Shown here: one piece after another, positions 1 to 10,932 of the stretch
Layout: each line of letters begins with the position of its first letter
How positions within the stretch are numbered: position 1 is the stretch's first letter
Source of the DNA: Perognathus longimembris pacificus
Lineage: Eukaryota; Chordata; Mammalia; Rodentia; Heteromyidae
DNA length: 64,000 nucleotides
Assembly (NCBI RefSeq): GCF_023159225.1
Contig: NC_063173.1
Location: 10,082,852-10,146,851, forward strand
Reading direction: 5' to 3'
The notes under the pieces: model-generated
Seen by the model: the letters and a program-made list of their open reading frames with translations, nothing else
Told to the model about the DNA's origin: nothing
The model's database searches: none
Program-made: the position numbers and the translations under genes

Positions 1-1517
1 TACGTAGAACTCAAAAAATTAAGTTCCTTCTTCACTGTTTTTATACTACTAGTTTGAACTCTGCTACTAGTTTGAATAGGGAATAGTGCTCTAACCTTCC
101 TCATTCACTTGTTCGTATTCAGGTACGTTCCTGTTTAACCCTTAATTCATGGATTTCATTGAATTAACATTTTAAAATAGCATTAACTCTAAAAATAATT
201 TTTGAAGATTTGTTTTTTTTCCAAATTTTTATTATCAAAATGATGTACAGAGAGGTATTTTTGAAGATTTGTGATTAAGATTCACCTGAGTAATGTTCCC
301 AATGTTACAAGTATTTTAACTCATTCTCAGTAGTCCTATAAGATGGTAATATTACTAAACTCCTTTTAAAATTGGGCAGTATAGTGAGTTTATCATCCAT
401 CAGTAACTCATAGAATTGGGATTAGAGATCTCTTGACTTGGCTTTGTAATTCATGCTTTGGCCAAAATACATTGTTTCTGTTTAGAAATGAACTTGAAGT
501 TGTACAATGGGTCTTCACTTCAAAGTATAAGTTTATGAGTACAATGCATCTTGATCAATGACACCCCATATCATTCGCTTCCATTGCACCAAGGCCCACT
601 CATTCCCTCACCTTTCCTGATTCCATTTTCATAGCTGCACATTGAATATTATTTCTAGTGAGGCTTTGTTCCCCTGTCTTCCACAAGGGCTGCTAAGTGC
701 AAGTGCATGAAGAGTCCTTGCATCTTAGCATCATGGAAGGAAGAGATGCATTGGAAACTCGGGAAGGGGGTGTCTGCTCCCATCCATGCACGCCACAGAC
801 ATTGCGGAGGAGCTAAACACGCAAGAAGACTTTTCTAGGAAAAGATCTCTGTCAAAACCAGACCCACTTCCATAACTGATTAGAATGGTCAATTATGATC
901 CACCAGAGGGAAGTTCACTGTGTGACTAGTCAGGGCAGGTTTTACAGTAAGTGATATAGATCATTTTCTCCCTGAAATAGTCTCTTAACCCTCCTGGCAG
1001 AGATGGGAGCAGCGTTGGTACAGCTCTGAGATACACAGGAGAATGGTTTCATCATATCCCCAATACCACCCTGTCTATTAGTAATGTCTCCCAACAGTAT
1101 CTTGAGAATGTCCATCCTGCAGCAGATCGGGAACATAGGCCACGGATGCGACACAGGAGATGAACTGTTCCTGCACATTTAGTCAGTCAACTCCAGGGAG
1201 AGAAGATGAATTAGGAAACCTGGCCATTACTGCTATAGCGGATTTCAGTAGTGGATAATTATGTGTGGTAGAAAGAATCAATATCGGTATGGCTGTCTAG
1301 TGACAAGTAAATGAAATCTCTAGCTTGCAATACCAGGGAGAAAATCAGGCACACTAAAGTTTAGAAGGGGAGCAAAAATTTAGTTTTGCAATGAGATCTG
1401 AACAGGAGAGAACAAAGCAAAGCTACAGTGTGGAAATTGCAGGCCCGGATTCTTGTAGGCACAAAGCAATGGCCTCTCTGCCAGGGGTGAGCCTGGAGTG
1501 CTTAGGCTTTCCACAAA

Positions 1518-1521
<4 letters not shown>
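1..1521. other. Unassigned intron sequence
   Basis: No gene seen. Weak MIR-like text at about 300-430 (TCCTATAAGATGGTAATATT) was not strong enough to call. Confidence 0.5.

Positions 1522-1565
<44 letters not shown>
1522..1565 (+). repeat. (TG)n microsatellite at a SINE 3' end
   Basis: About 22 TG units abut the 3' end of the minus-strand 7SL-Geo SINE. Confidence 0.98.
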
Positions 1566-1566
<1 letters not shown>

Positions 1567-1830
1567 TCTCTGTGCTTGAACTCAAGGCCTAGACACTGTC
1601 CTTGAACTTTTTTGTTTTTTTTCAATTTTTACTGGTTTTCTTTTTCTTCTTCCTTTTTTTTCCTCAAGTCTAGTGCACTTGAGCAACAGCTCCACTTTTG
1701 GCTTTTTGGTAGTTAATTGACGACAAAGGTTGCATGGTCTTTTCTATGTTGTCCAGGTTTGAACCTCAACCCTCAGATCTCAGCCTCCCAAGTAACTATG
1801 ATTATAGACATGGGCCACTGGAGCCAGCTA
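1566..1830 (-). mobile_element. 7SL-Geo SINE (older dimer)
   Basis: On the minus strand it starts AGCTGGCTCCAGTGGCCCAT and contains GTAATCATAGTTACTTGGGA-like text of the 7SL type. It then gives the right monomer and ends at a (CA)n tract (TG on the plus strand, 1522-1565). A T/C-rich stretch near 1610-1665 interrupts the right monomer. Confidence 0.7.
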
Positions 1831-1914
1831 AACTTCTTTTGGTGGATATTAAATCACTAGTATTCACGTAGCTTCTGTTAAGAAATATTTTAAGAATAAA
1901 AATTCCTGAATTTA

Positions 1915-2940
1915 TTCCATCTCACCCCAGTAAGAATGTCCTATATCAAGAAAACTAACACTAACAACTGTTGGAGGGGATATGGCCAAAAGGGAACCCT
2001 ACTTCATTGGTGGGAATGTAAACTGGTTCAGCCACTCTGGCAAGCGGTATGGAGATTCCTCAGAAGGCTAAACATAGAGCTCCCCTATGACCCAGCGGCC
2101 CCACTTTTGGGTATCTATCCAAAAGACCACAAACATAATCACACTAAAGCCACCAGCACAACAATGTTCATTGCAGCACAATTTGTCATAGCTAGAATCT
2201 GGAACCAACCCTGATGCCCCTCAGTAGATGAGTGGATCAGGAAAATGTGGTACATATACACAATGGAATTTTATGCCTCTATCAGAAAGAATGACATTGC
2301 CCCATTTGTAAGGAAATGGAAGGACTTGGAAAAAGTTATACTAAGTGAAGTGAGCCAGACCCAAAGAAACATGAACTCTATGGTCTCCCTTATAGGGAAT
2401 AATTAGCACAGGTTTAGGCAAGTCACAGCAGAGGATCACAGGAGCCCAATAGCTATACCCTCATGAACACATAAGATAATGAATGCTAAGTGAAATGAAC
2501 TCCATGTTATGGAAACGATTGTTATATCACAGTTGTAACTACTTTCAACCTGCCATATGTAAATGTAGCCTCTATTATTGATGATATTCCTGTATCACCT
2601 TCCTGTGGTTGTACCTACACTATCTCTGTATTTTATCTGAGTATATTGGAAACTGGGTATACTGGTATTAGAACCAGGAAATTGGAAGGGAATACCAAAA
2701 TCAAGAGACACAGGGTTAAAAAAAGACAAACAACTACAAAAGCAATACTTACGAACTGTTTGGTGAAAATGAACTGAACAACTGAACAACTCATGGGGGG
2801 GAGGGGGAAGGGAAAGGGGGAAGTGGGAGGGGGGAATGAGGGAGGAGGTAACAAACAGTACAAGAAATGTATCCAATGCCTAATGTATGAAATTGTAACC
2901 TTTCTGTAATTCAGTTTGATAATAAAAAATATATAAAAAA
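1915..2940 (+). mobile_element. L1 retrotransposon, 5' truncated (ORF2 C-terminus and 3' UTR)
   Basis: It starts within the ORF2 3' end. The frame gives [19 protein letters not shown] and AVWRFLRRLNIELPYDPAAP, then is broken. ORF2 end text SEVSQTQ-like (AGTGAGCCAGACCCAAAG) stops at AATAATTAG near 2405. The roughly 530-bp 3' UTR has a G-rich tract (2796-2835) and ends at AATAAAAAATAT. The left target repeat AATTCCTGAATTTA is at 1901-1914 and its partner only at 3323-3336. Sequence between the L1 tail and that partner is treated separately. Confidence 0.9.
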
Positions 2941-3103
2941 GAACAAAGATGTAGACATATGTTTTTTTATTTCCAAATGAGTTTAGATACATACAATCAG
3001 AGAAATACTCTGATGGTGTTGGAAGAGCTTCCCTAGCTCTAAGAAATGTAATTGTTCCAAGTAAATGTTTCTAAGTACAGCAAAAAATAAAAAAAATTTA
3101 AAA
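2941..3103 (+). mobile_element. Probable L1 3'-transduced segment with second A-rich tail
   Basis: About 150 bp of non-repeat sequence follows the first L1 tail and ends in a second A-rich stretch (3081-3103). TCCTGAATT, matching the repeat in front of the L1, comes next. This is the layout expected when an L1 transcript reads through its own poly-A signal. Confidence 0.6.
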
Positions 3104-3113
3104 ATCCTGAATT

Positions 3114-3322
3114 CTGGCTGGGAATGTGGCTTAGTGGTAGAGTGCTTGCTTAGCATGCATGAAGCCCTGGGTTCAATTCCTCAGCACCACATAAACAAAA
3201 AAAGCCAGAAGTGGCGCTGTGGCTCATGTGGTAGAGTGCTAGCCTTGAGCACAGAGAGGCTCACGGACAGTGCCTAATCTCTAGTTCAAGCCCCAGGACT
3301 GGCAACGAAAGAAAGACAAAAT
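3114..3322 (+). mobile_element. IDL-Geo-type SINE inserted in an L1 target duplication
   Basis: The left, ID-like half begins CTGGGAATGTGGCTTAGTGG and contains a B-box-like GGGTTCAATTCC. The right half begins near CCAGAAGTGGCGCTGTGGC and ends CCCCAGGACTGGCAACG plus an A-rich tail. It lies between copies of TCCTGAATT at 3104-3113 and 3325-3334, a repeat also found at 1903-1912 before the neighbouring L1. It therefore landed in the L1's right target-site duplication. Confidence 0.85.
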
Positions 3323-3336
3323 AATTCCTGAATTTA

Positions 3337-4126
3337 TAGGTGAGACTCTTTTGTTTACTGATCAGAACTTCAGGCATTCACTGCCAGTCCAAGGCCAACA
3401 ATATACCATGAGCACATGCCGGGGTTAGACCACGACCAATTCACACACTACTCCACTTGCTGCTGTTCTAATCGAGTCACACAGAAAAAAGCAATGGCTC
3501 TCACTGGTGTGGGTGGGAGGATTTAGAGGTTTCAGGGAAGCAATGATCTAGCTGTAAAGATAATGGAGAAAAAGAATTTCACATAAGAGCCAACAAAAGC
3601 ATACACCTTTGTAAATGCAAACACACTGAAAACAATACAGAGTAGCTCAGCAAGTAAGATGATTTCCCCAATAAAAGAACATTGTCAAAACTACGCCTTT
3701 TGTCATCTCTAATTAGAATGTTCAGTGGTGGTAAAGAGGAGGGTTAAGCTGTGCTGCCGATATTTATAGACCTTTAAGGAGCTGTAAAAGCACAACAGTG
3801 AATGACATGGGCACCTCCTTTCCTAATAACAGAGATTGGAATTGCTGACCATCTAGGCAGTCACAGAGTTCACTTCTGATCAGTTCTAATTTTAGAAATG
3901 TATAATAATGATCTTTATATTTGCATAATCCTTAAAGTACTCTCAGCCATTTATTAGTTGAAGCCTTACCATTCTATTCATGCACAAGCAATATTCTTTA
4001 AATTTTTATTCCTTATTTTCTTGACGAAACTAAAGAAGCTAGAAAATTTTAAGTTAATGGCTAGAGAGGACAAAACTCCAAGTAAGTGGAAAACTGAGAC
4101 CCAAGTTTAAAAATCTGCTTTTTGTA
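3337..4126. other. Unassigned intron sequence
   Basis: No coding or repeat pattern recognised. Confidence 0.5.
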
Positions 4127-4355
4127 GTTCCAGTACTGAGGCTTGAATTCAGGGCTTGCGTGTTATTCCTTAGCTTTTCTGCTCAGGTCTACCACTTGAA
4201 CCACAACTCCACTTCTGGCTTTAGGGTGGGAAACTGGATATAAGAATCTCAAAGCCATTCCTACCCATAGTTGCTTTGAACCTCCATCCTCAGATCTGTG
4301 TCCTGAGTAGTTAAAACTGCAAACATAAGTCACTGGTGCCCATCTCAGATTTGAA
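4127..4355 (-). mobile_element. 7SL-Geo SINE, diverged
   Basis: The plus strand shows CCAGTACTGAGGCTTGAATT, ACCACTTGAACCACAACTCC, CTCAGATCTGTGTCCTGAGT and GTCACTGGTGCCCATCTC. These are, in reverse order, the landmarks of the right monomer and then the 7SL-like left monomer. Confidence 0.7.
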
Positions 4356-4577
4356 CTTCTACTCCAGTCTTCTTTAGACAATTTCTTGTCCTCCAAATGC
4401 AAGGTAATTGAGAGGCTGCTCTTCCTGTGAAATAGGGAGTCTCTTATCCCCCATTACGACTATGCATGTATTTATCATGTCACTCTAGAAGACTCTATGA
4501 GGAGGACAAAAGATCTTATAAGATCTTATATTGAAAATGTTATTAAAAGTATGATTTCCCCCAATCTGGAATTCTTA

Positions 4578-4617
4578 CAGCATTGTCTCCTTGGAGGCCT
4601 TGTGTTCAAGCTCCAGT

Positions 4618-4620
<3 letters not shown>
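4578..4620 (+). mobile_element. SINE right-monomer tail fragment
   Basis: The text CTTGTGTTCAAGCTCCAGTA resembles the B-box region and end of the right monomer, and leads straight into a (CA)n tract. Confidence 0.4.

Positions 4621-4653
<33 letters not shown>
4621..4653 (+). repeat. (CA)n microsatellite
   Basis: About 16 CA units lie between a SINE tail fragment and the next SINE. Confidence 0.98.
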
Positions 4654-4654
<1 letters not shown>

Positions 4655-4656
<2 letters not shown>

Positions 4657-4870
4657 ATGCTGGATGCCAGTAGCTCACATCTGTAATCCCAGCTACTCAG
4701 GAGGTTCAGATATGAGGACTGAGATTCAAAGCCAGCCCAGTCATGGAAGTCTGTGAGAGTTCATTTTCTAATTAAATACCAAAAAGGCAGAAATCGATCT
4801 GTGGCTCAAGTGGTAGAGTGTCAGCATTGAGCAAAAATGCTAAGGGAATGGCAAAACTGTTTATTCAGCT
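4655..4870 (+). mobile_element. 7SL-Geo SINE, 3' truncated
   Basis: GCTGGATGCCAGTAGCTCAC and CTGTAATCCCAGCTACTCAG are close to 7SL RNA. They are followed by AAAGCCAGCCCAG and the right-monomer A-box text TGTGGCTCAAGTGGTAGAGT. The 3' end is lost near 4870. Confidence 0.75.
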
Positions 4871-6234
4871 TTTGTGGGTTTTATCACCAGTTATTCTACC
4901 CCCCCCCCACTGCCACCCTCCAAATCAGAAGGTAACACGGAAGAAAAGGGCAGAAACACCAGTCAGCATCTCTTCATGGAGAAGCTGTATCCGTGAATGG
5001 TACTGGAAGCACACAGTCCCTAGAAAGTCCATCCCTCCTTGAAAGATACCTACTAAAGTAATAAAGGGTTGAAGAAGGAAATGCAGCTTCAAGGAAAACC
5101 TGTTAGATTATCCTTCCAATGAAACCACCACTCATTTAAGCCCATTTTAAAAACGTCCTCATGAGCTGTGATATCAGAGCCTAAGCATTTAAGGGGAAAA
5201 TGAGAGGCGCTACCTCACTTTTCCACAGAAGGCCGATGGGTACGTGAATGTGCAAATCTCTGAGGAAAACCCCACTAGGAGAGAGCCCCTCACGCTGTCA
5301 CAGATGTGAGTACACATCCTACTCTACTTAAGGTTCATTAGTACAAGATGACAGACAAGAAAAGGGAAGTGATGAGAGAGGACGATTTAGATGACCTGAA
5401 TATGTTGGAACTTTATCCCCAGCTCAGTTTGCACACATCAGGAACATTCACACTTTACCCTCCATGCCAGTTTGGCTGCACTCTGATTCAGGATGATTGG
5501 ATAAGACAGAGCTGGCCTTTCTCCAAACAATCCTCATCTGGGTGTGCACTTCTTCTTAGGGGGACATCGTCTCTTTTAGTCTGTGGACTCCCACAGCCTG
5601 AGAGCTTTCAGGAATCTGTCCTAATGAACTAGAGATGATTGAAAAGCCTCAGGATAAGCTTTGGGTGATTTTACCAGGATCAACATTTACCAGGGAACCA
5701 AACAGCCTGCCTGGATGAGATTTGAGGCAAATAAAATCATATTACATAATATTATAACGTTAACAATTTTCCACATGGAATCACTAACCCAAAATGGCAG
5801 ATTGTAGCTTCAGAAGCAGTAGATACTTCTAATTGGTTCTAGATAATTGACCACACAAAGATTTGGCTACACATGGTACAAGGAATTGCACTTAACTGCC
5901 TGTGCTAATGAGCCTTCTATTTACGAGTTAAGCAAACATCATAAGCAAAAAAATCAAAGCTGCTTCAAGAAAGTATAGAAATGATACTGAAGGCTGGTGA
6001 ACAGGGCAGCTGTTCATAATAAATATTAATAAGAAACATGTTTATGGAATTTCTCTACATTACAGTCGAAAAACAAATTAAGCATTCATCTCATGTTTCC
6101 AAAGGTTCAGATTTATAATTCTAGAATCATAGCTAGAAAAATAAATTTGTTCTTTAGGTTAAAAAAAAGTCAATGAGAGCAATCTTGTTTACATGAAATG
6201 TTTTCAAGTGAATGGCATTAATGAAAGCTAGGCA
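4871..6234. other. Unassigned intron sequence
   Basis: A short C run (4901-4909) is the only simple feature. The 94-codon frame at 5348-5632 has no recognised similarity. Confidence 0.5.
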
Positions 6235-6360
6235 GAAAAGCATGAAAGGCATATGCCTGTAATCCTAGCACTTGGGAGGCTTGCAAAGGCAGCTCATGAG
6301 TTGAAGGAAAGCTTGAAGTATATAATGAGTAGCCTGGAATACACAGGAAGACCTTGCCTC
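6235..6360 (+). mobile_element. B1-type SINE (rodent 7SL monomer)
   Basis: Landmarks are GCATATGCCTGTAATCCTAG, CACTTGGGAGGC, GAGTAGCCTGGAATACACAG and GGAAGACCTTGCCTC, the B1 consensus order. It is a monomer with no Geo half. The A-tail is replaced by a TGA repeat. Confidence 0.8.
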
Positions 6361-6430
6361 TGATGATGATGATGGTGATGATGATGATGACGACGGCAAC
6401 AATGACGACGACCATGATGATGATAATGAT
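6361..6430 (+). repeat. Imperfect (TGA)n / (CGA)n repeat
   Basis: TGATGATGATGATGG-type units with several TGA to CGA changes form the tail of the B1 element. They create spurious poly-His and Val/Ile reading frames on the minus strand. Confidence 0.95.
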
Positions 6431-7017
6431 AAGCCCAGTGGAAAAATACAGATTGAGAAAAAAAAATGATACAGAGGCTTAACAGCAATGTGTTATCCGC
6501 CGACAGGATGACTTTAGCAGCCAGACATTCTGTACAGCAAGTCATTATTTACGATAAGGTCACCTTAGCTGCAAGTAGATATTCAACCATCACTGAATTA
6601 TAGACTGGTTAGGACTTTAGAAATTGCAAAATCAACCCTCCTCACTTTCAAATGTGTGCAGCAGAGGCATTAATGAAAGAGAAAGGAAGGGAAGAACCAC
6701 CATCATTTAGCACCTATGGTGTGAAATTCAGTTCTGTGCCCTGCACACACTCTACTCATTCCATCTATGAGTCTTTGAAGAAAGATGCCCGTGGTCTTAT
6801 TCTACAAAAGCTGAGACTCGACAGGATGAGGCGTAGAACTTATTCTCTGCCCCATGCTACCCTCATGGAAAGGAAACTGACCATTTTGTGACCCAACATT
6901 TCTCTGATACTAGACTCAGAATTTAGTCTTTGACCAAGAAATCAACTCATAACTCAACTAGAAAAATTTCTAGATTACCGATAATAATATTCTGAAACAT
7001 TCATTTTATTTTTTAAT

Positions 7018-7690
7018 TTACTTTCTTGTTATTGTAGAGGTGATGTACAGAGTGATTATAATTACAAGTCAGGTAATGAGTACACTTCCTTTTTTATTGT
7101 CAAACTGATATACAGAGAGGTTACAGTTTCATATGTTAGGCATTGGATACATTTCTTGTACAGTTTGTTATCTCGTCCCTCATTCCTCCCTCCCTCTTCC
7201 CCCTTTCCCTCTAAGTGAAGTGAGCCAGACCCACAGAAACATGGACTCTATGGTCTCCCTCATAGGGAATAATTAGCAAAGGTTTAGGCAAGTCACAGCA
7301 GAGGATCACAAGAGCCCAATAGCTATGCCCTTATGAACACATAAGATGATCCTAAGTGAAATGAACTCCATGTTATGGAAGCGAGTGTGATATCACTGTT
7401 GTAATTACTTTCAACATGCCATGTGAAACCGTAGTTTCTATTGTTGATGATCCTCTTGTATCCCCTTCCTGTGGTTGTACCTGTACATATCCTTTTGCAC
7501 AGTGGCTTCTATTCCCTCCCTCTCTCCTCAGCCCTCCCTCCTGTATCCACCCACAAGTTGTTGAGTTTATGTTCAGCAGTGACCAGTGAGTTCCACTGCT
7601 GCATGTTTTTACCCCTTTCCCCTCAGTTCTGTACCCTCCTCCCCCCTTCACAAAGATATAAATATGAGTACACCATATGTAAAAATGTCT
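7018..7690 (-). mobile_element. Old L1 3' end, split by a younger L1
   Basis: The flanks 7018-7079 (TTGTAGAGGTGATGTACAGA) and 7497-7690 (CCACCCACAAGTTGTTGAGT onward) align as one continuous reverse-strand L1 3' region. The intact counterpart is at 19437-19760. The young L1 at 7094-7482 interrupts it. Confidence 0.7.
7094..7482 (-). mobile_element. Young L1 with 5' inversion (twin priming) nested in an old L1
   Basis: 7094-7211 is the L1 3' end on the minus strand (ATTGTCAAACTGATATACAG, then the C-rich complement of the G-rich tract). At 7212 it switches to plus-strand ORF2-end and 3' UTR sequence (AAGTGAAGTGAGCCAGACCC) up to GTGGTTGTACCT. The flanks GTACACTTCCTTTT (7080-7093) and GTACATATCCTTTT (7483-7496) match at 12 of 14 bases. 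Confidence 0.85.
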
Positions 7691-8359
7691 TCTTTTCTTT
7701 ATGTATGGTGTATTCTAAAATATTTAAAAAGCAAAAACCTTTGGGAAGCACTGCTGTTACAGAATATGTATTTGTTTTCCTACTTAGAGACAAAGATGCC
7801 TATTGATGACTAAAACTTGAGGTTATTATTCTCAGTATAAACAATGCTCCTGAAAGAACAAATAGTGTGAAGTACTCCTCTTAGGAGGTACACAAGATAA
7901 TGAAAACTGGAGAAAAAGAAAGAAGACGGGTAGTTGCCAAGACTTGAGAGAGGGAGGAGAATTAGTGTTAAATGAGCATAGATACCACTTTACCAGATGA
8001 GAATTTTCTACTTATATGCATCTAATTAAATTTACTTTCTGTAGAAAGGAAGAAACTATAGCCCAGAAAGCATATGAACAACACAAGCCTCTGCATTGAA
8101 GTGATCTCTCTGTTTTTTAAACAACATTTTCTACTTTTAAATCGGGGACAATAGTTGGTTCAAGTTTTATTTTCACTATGGATATTTTCAGCTAGGATTT
8201 ATGAAGCTGAAATATACTTTTCACAGCAATTTCAATACACCTATGGCCTGCCATCCTTCTTAGGTTAATAAAATGAGCTGCTATTTATTGGGTCCTTACT
8301 CTATCTAGACCAGTGATACTTTTATTATTATTAAGTTGCTTGCATAATTTGTTGTGTTT

Positions 8360-8427
8360 TTTCTTATTTATTGTCAAAGTGATGTACAGAGAGGTTACAT
8401 TTTCATATGTTAGGCATTGGATACATA
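8360..8427 (-). mobile_element. L1 3' tail, very short, joined head-to-head to a SINE
   Basis: TATTGTCAAAGTGATGTACA and TATGTTAGGCATTGGATACA are the last 70 bp or so of the young L1 family in reverse. It is truncated exactly where a plus-strand SINE starts. Confidence 0.85.
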
Positions 8428-8616
8428 TGGCCTAGTGGTAAGAGTGCTTGCCTTGTATACATGAAGCCCTGGGTTCGATTCCCCAGCACCACATATATAG
8501 AAAACAGCCAGAAGTGGCACTATGGCTCAAGTGGCAGAGTGCTAGCCTTGAGCAAAAAGAAGCCAGGGACAGTGCTTGGACCCTGAGTCCAAGCTCCAGG
8601 ACTGGCCAAAAAAAGA
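8426..8616 (+). mobile_element. IDL-Geo-type SINE, 5' truncated, joined to an inverted L1 tail
   Basis: It starts at ATATGGCCTAGTGGTAAGAG, lacking the first dozen bases of the family (GGGGCTGGGA). It ends GGACTGGCCAAAAAAAG. Its 5' edge abuts an oppositely oriented L1 3' end (8360-8427), and the pair shares one flanking repeat. See findings. Confidence 0.85.
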
Positions 8617-8690
8617 AATTGTTGTGTTTAATTCTCACAAAGTCTATCATTGATGAGGATCAGGTGTTCCATGAGTAATTAATTAATTCA

Positions 8691-9589
8691 CTTAAAGGAA
8701 CCACCACACTAAGGTGCTAGATCTGAAGATCAACTCTGTCCACAGTTCTCAGTTGCTTTCAGAATATATGACTAAGAGTACATGTATACTCAGTTGCTAT
8801 AAATAAAAATCCTGTGAGGATTATTCAGGCTCTCCCATATTGCAGTGAGAAAGTTGCTGAAACTCTTTCAACTCTTCCCCTGAAAGAAATGGGCCATGTT
8901 AGTGTTCTCAAGACTCATCCACTGTATTCCATGCTGATGCTGAAAAGCATCAAGGTCTACTGGATAAAAAGAAATCATAGGACACTAGATGTGAAAAAGA
9001 AAAAAAAAACATTTGAGTCTGGAAAAGCATTCGGCGTTCCTGTGACTGCTAAACCTCCAATTATGGGAAGATTTCATAACTGGATTTTGTTCTGTGCTCT
9101 TTCACAGGAACTGAAAATGACATCAAAATTTTCTCATATTAGAATTAAAGAAATTAATATCCTCATACACTCCTGACACCCACTTACGTATCTTTAAAGA
9201 GATCTATCATCCTTGGAACTGCTTTTCCTTCTAACTTTAGTTTTGAAGCTAATTTCCCCCTTTATTGGGGGGGAAATACATACCACAAACTCTCTGACTT
9301 AAATGAAACTTTTCCACCTTGAACTTCAGCATGGTGGCTAGCTGCAAAGGCCCATGAACTCTATGCATCCCTGAGCTTTATTATGAGACTCACCCTAGTC
9401 ACGGCTCCATCCCCCTCACCAGCGCTACAACTTGCTCTCTACCCTGTCTACCAGTCACTGTGATTCTCTTTTAACTCCCTGTTCAGGGCTTCTAATATTT
9501 TCCCATTCATTTCCTTGGCTAGGTCTTCAGATTTCATACTTCTGAGGATGCCTTTCTTAAATTTCCAGATGAGGAAGGTCTTCTTGAAA
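8691..9589. other. Unassigned intron sequence
   Basis: No recognised repeat. A 120-codon frame at 8814-9176 has a poly-Lys run and no family resemblance. Confidence 0.5.
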
Positions 9590-9960
9590 TAGGGTCTTTT
9601 AAAAAATCTTGACTATTTTTAAAATTTTTATTTATTGTTAATTTGATTAATTATTTTCTTTTTCTTTTTCTTTTTCTTTTTCCAGTCCTGGGGCTTTGAC
9701 TCAGGGCCTGAGCACTGTCCCTGGCTTCTTTTTGCTCAAGGCTAGCACTCTACCTCTAGAGCCACAGCACCACTTCTGGCTTTTTCTGTTTATGTGTGCT
9801 GAGAAATTGAACCCAGGGCTTCATGTATGGGAAGCAAGCACTCTACCACTAGGCCACATTCTCAGCCTTTTATTTTCTTTAAGTAGTTATACAAAGGGGT
9901 TTCAATCCAACCTGCCAATGCTTATTGGTCAGTGTCACCTCTTCTATCATTCTTTCCCAT
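9590..9960 (-). mobile_element. Probable old L1 3' tail, split by a SINE
   Basis: AAATTTTTATTTATTGTTAA before the SINE, and TAGTTATACAAAGGGGTTTC then ATCATTCTTTCCCATCAGTC after it, resemble the reversed L1 3' end seen at 19437-19760. It is diverged. Confidence 0.45.
9662..9869 (-). mobile_element. IDL-Geo-type SINE with (TTTTTC)n tail
   Basis: On the minus strand it is a full dimer. On the plus strand it reads CCAGTCCTGGGGCTTTGACT through AGGCCACATTCTCAGCC. The A-tail has become a hexamer repeat (9662-9682). It is flanked by exact TTATTTTCTTT at 9651-9661 and 9870-9880, and it splits what looks like an old L1 3' tail. Confidence 0.85.
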
Positions 9961-10125
9961 CAGTCACACCCCATCCTTCCCATCAGATTACCTGGTTCCA
10001 TCTGCACACGTGTACGGTGACTATGATACAGCCATCTACCTTTCCTCTCTCTTACCTTTTAATGAGTTCCTGCAGTCTCCTGATTTCCTTGTGGCATTCA
10101 AGATAACAGCAATTATCCGAGCCAT

Positions 10126-10207
10126 TATAATATATATATGTATACATATATACATATATAATATATATGTATATACATATATACATATATGTATATACAT
10201 ATATATT
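10126..10207. repeat. (TATATG/CATATA)n, self-complementary
   Basis: About 80 bp of TATATACATATATG-type repeats can fold back on itself. Confidence 0.95.
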
Positions 10208-10419
10208 CTCTCTGCTTTCCACTGTACAGTACTACTTTTCCTAAGCAAGGATTTTTGCTGTTATTTCCAATTGGGTGATCTTTGAAAACTTGCAAATGAA
10301 ATTAACCAGTTTTTCTTTACCATTCCCATTACCAGTGATCAAGGCTGTGGATTATGGAATTTATTCTTAAATTGCATTCCATTTTTCCATTATTTAGGAA
10401 GTACCTTAAGTTCTCAGTG

Positions 10420-10510
10420 AGTCAGTTTATTTATCTAAAGAATAAAGGGGATAATATTTCCCAACCTCATATTGTTGTAAGAGATGAAGGTTAATTTAGA
10501 TAATATCATT
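10420..10510 (+). mobile_element. MIR relic
   Basis: GTCAGTTTATTTATCTAAAG, AATAAAGGGGATAATATTTC and GTTGTAAGAGATGAAGG match the MIR 3' half (TCAGTTTCCTCATCTGTAAA type). Confidence 0.5.
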
Positions 10511-10886
10511 TAAATTTAGGTCATATAACTATATTCCAGTGTGTGGTGTTGACATTAGGGTACATTTAATTAATACTCATGAACACTGACAATTAATATT
10601 TTGTATTTTAAGGATAATTAAAAGTAACTTATTTAAAGGAAGGGGTCAATACAAGCTCTCAGAAACACACTTCCATTAACCAAGGGAGCAATGCTCAAGA
10701 ATGAGATAAATTCTCATTTGATAAATTCCCTTTTGATATGTTTACACAATTTATTTCATGCACATTAAAATGTTTCTTTTTTCACTAGTAAATCTCTCAA
10801 TTTGTTTAAATAGTTTTAGGTTAATCTGAAAACCTGTACGTGGATATTCTATGGTTAGAAAACAAATGAGACAGTACAAAAATCAC

Positions 10887-10888
<2 letters not shown>

Positions 10889-10928
<40 letters not shown>
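10889..10928 (+). repeat. (GT)n microsatellite
   Basis: About 19 GT units in unassigned intron sequence. Confidence 0.98.

Positions 10929-10932
<4 letters not shown>

Larger units (their letters stand above)
8268..8690 (+). mobile_element. MIR relic split by the L1-tail/SINE insertion
   Basis: GCTATTTATTGGGTCCTTAC (MIR-like 5' part) lies left of the insertion. AATTCTCACAAAGTC with GATGAGGATCAGG lies right of it. The two parts read as one MIR when 8360-8629 is removed. Confidence 0.5.

Noticed and set aside
6294..6545. Poly-His protein
   Set aside because: Produced by the TGA/CGA repeat at a B1 tail.
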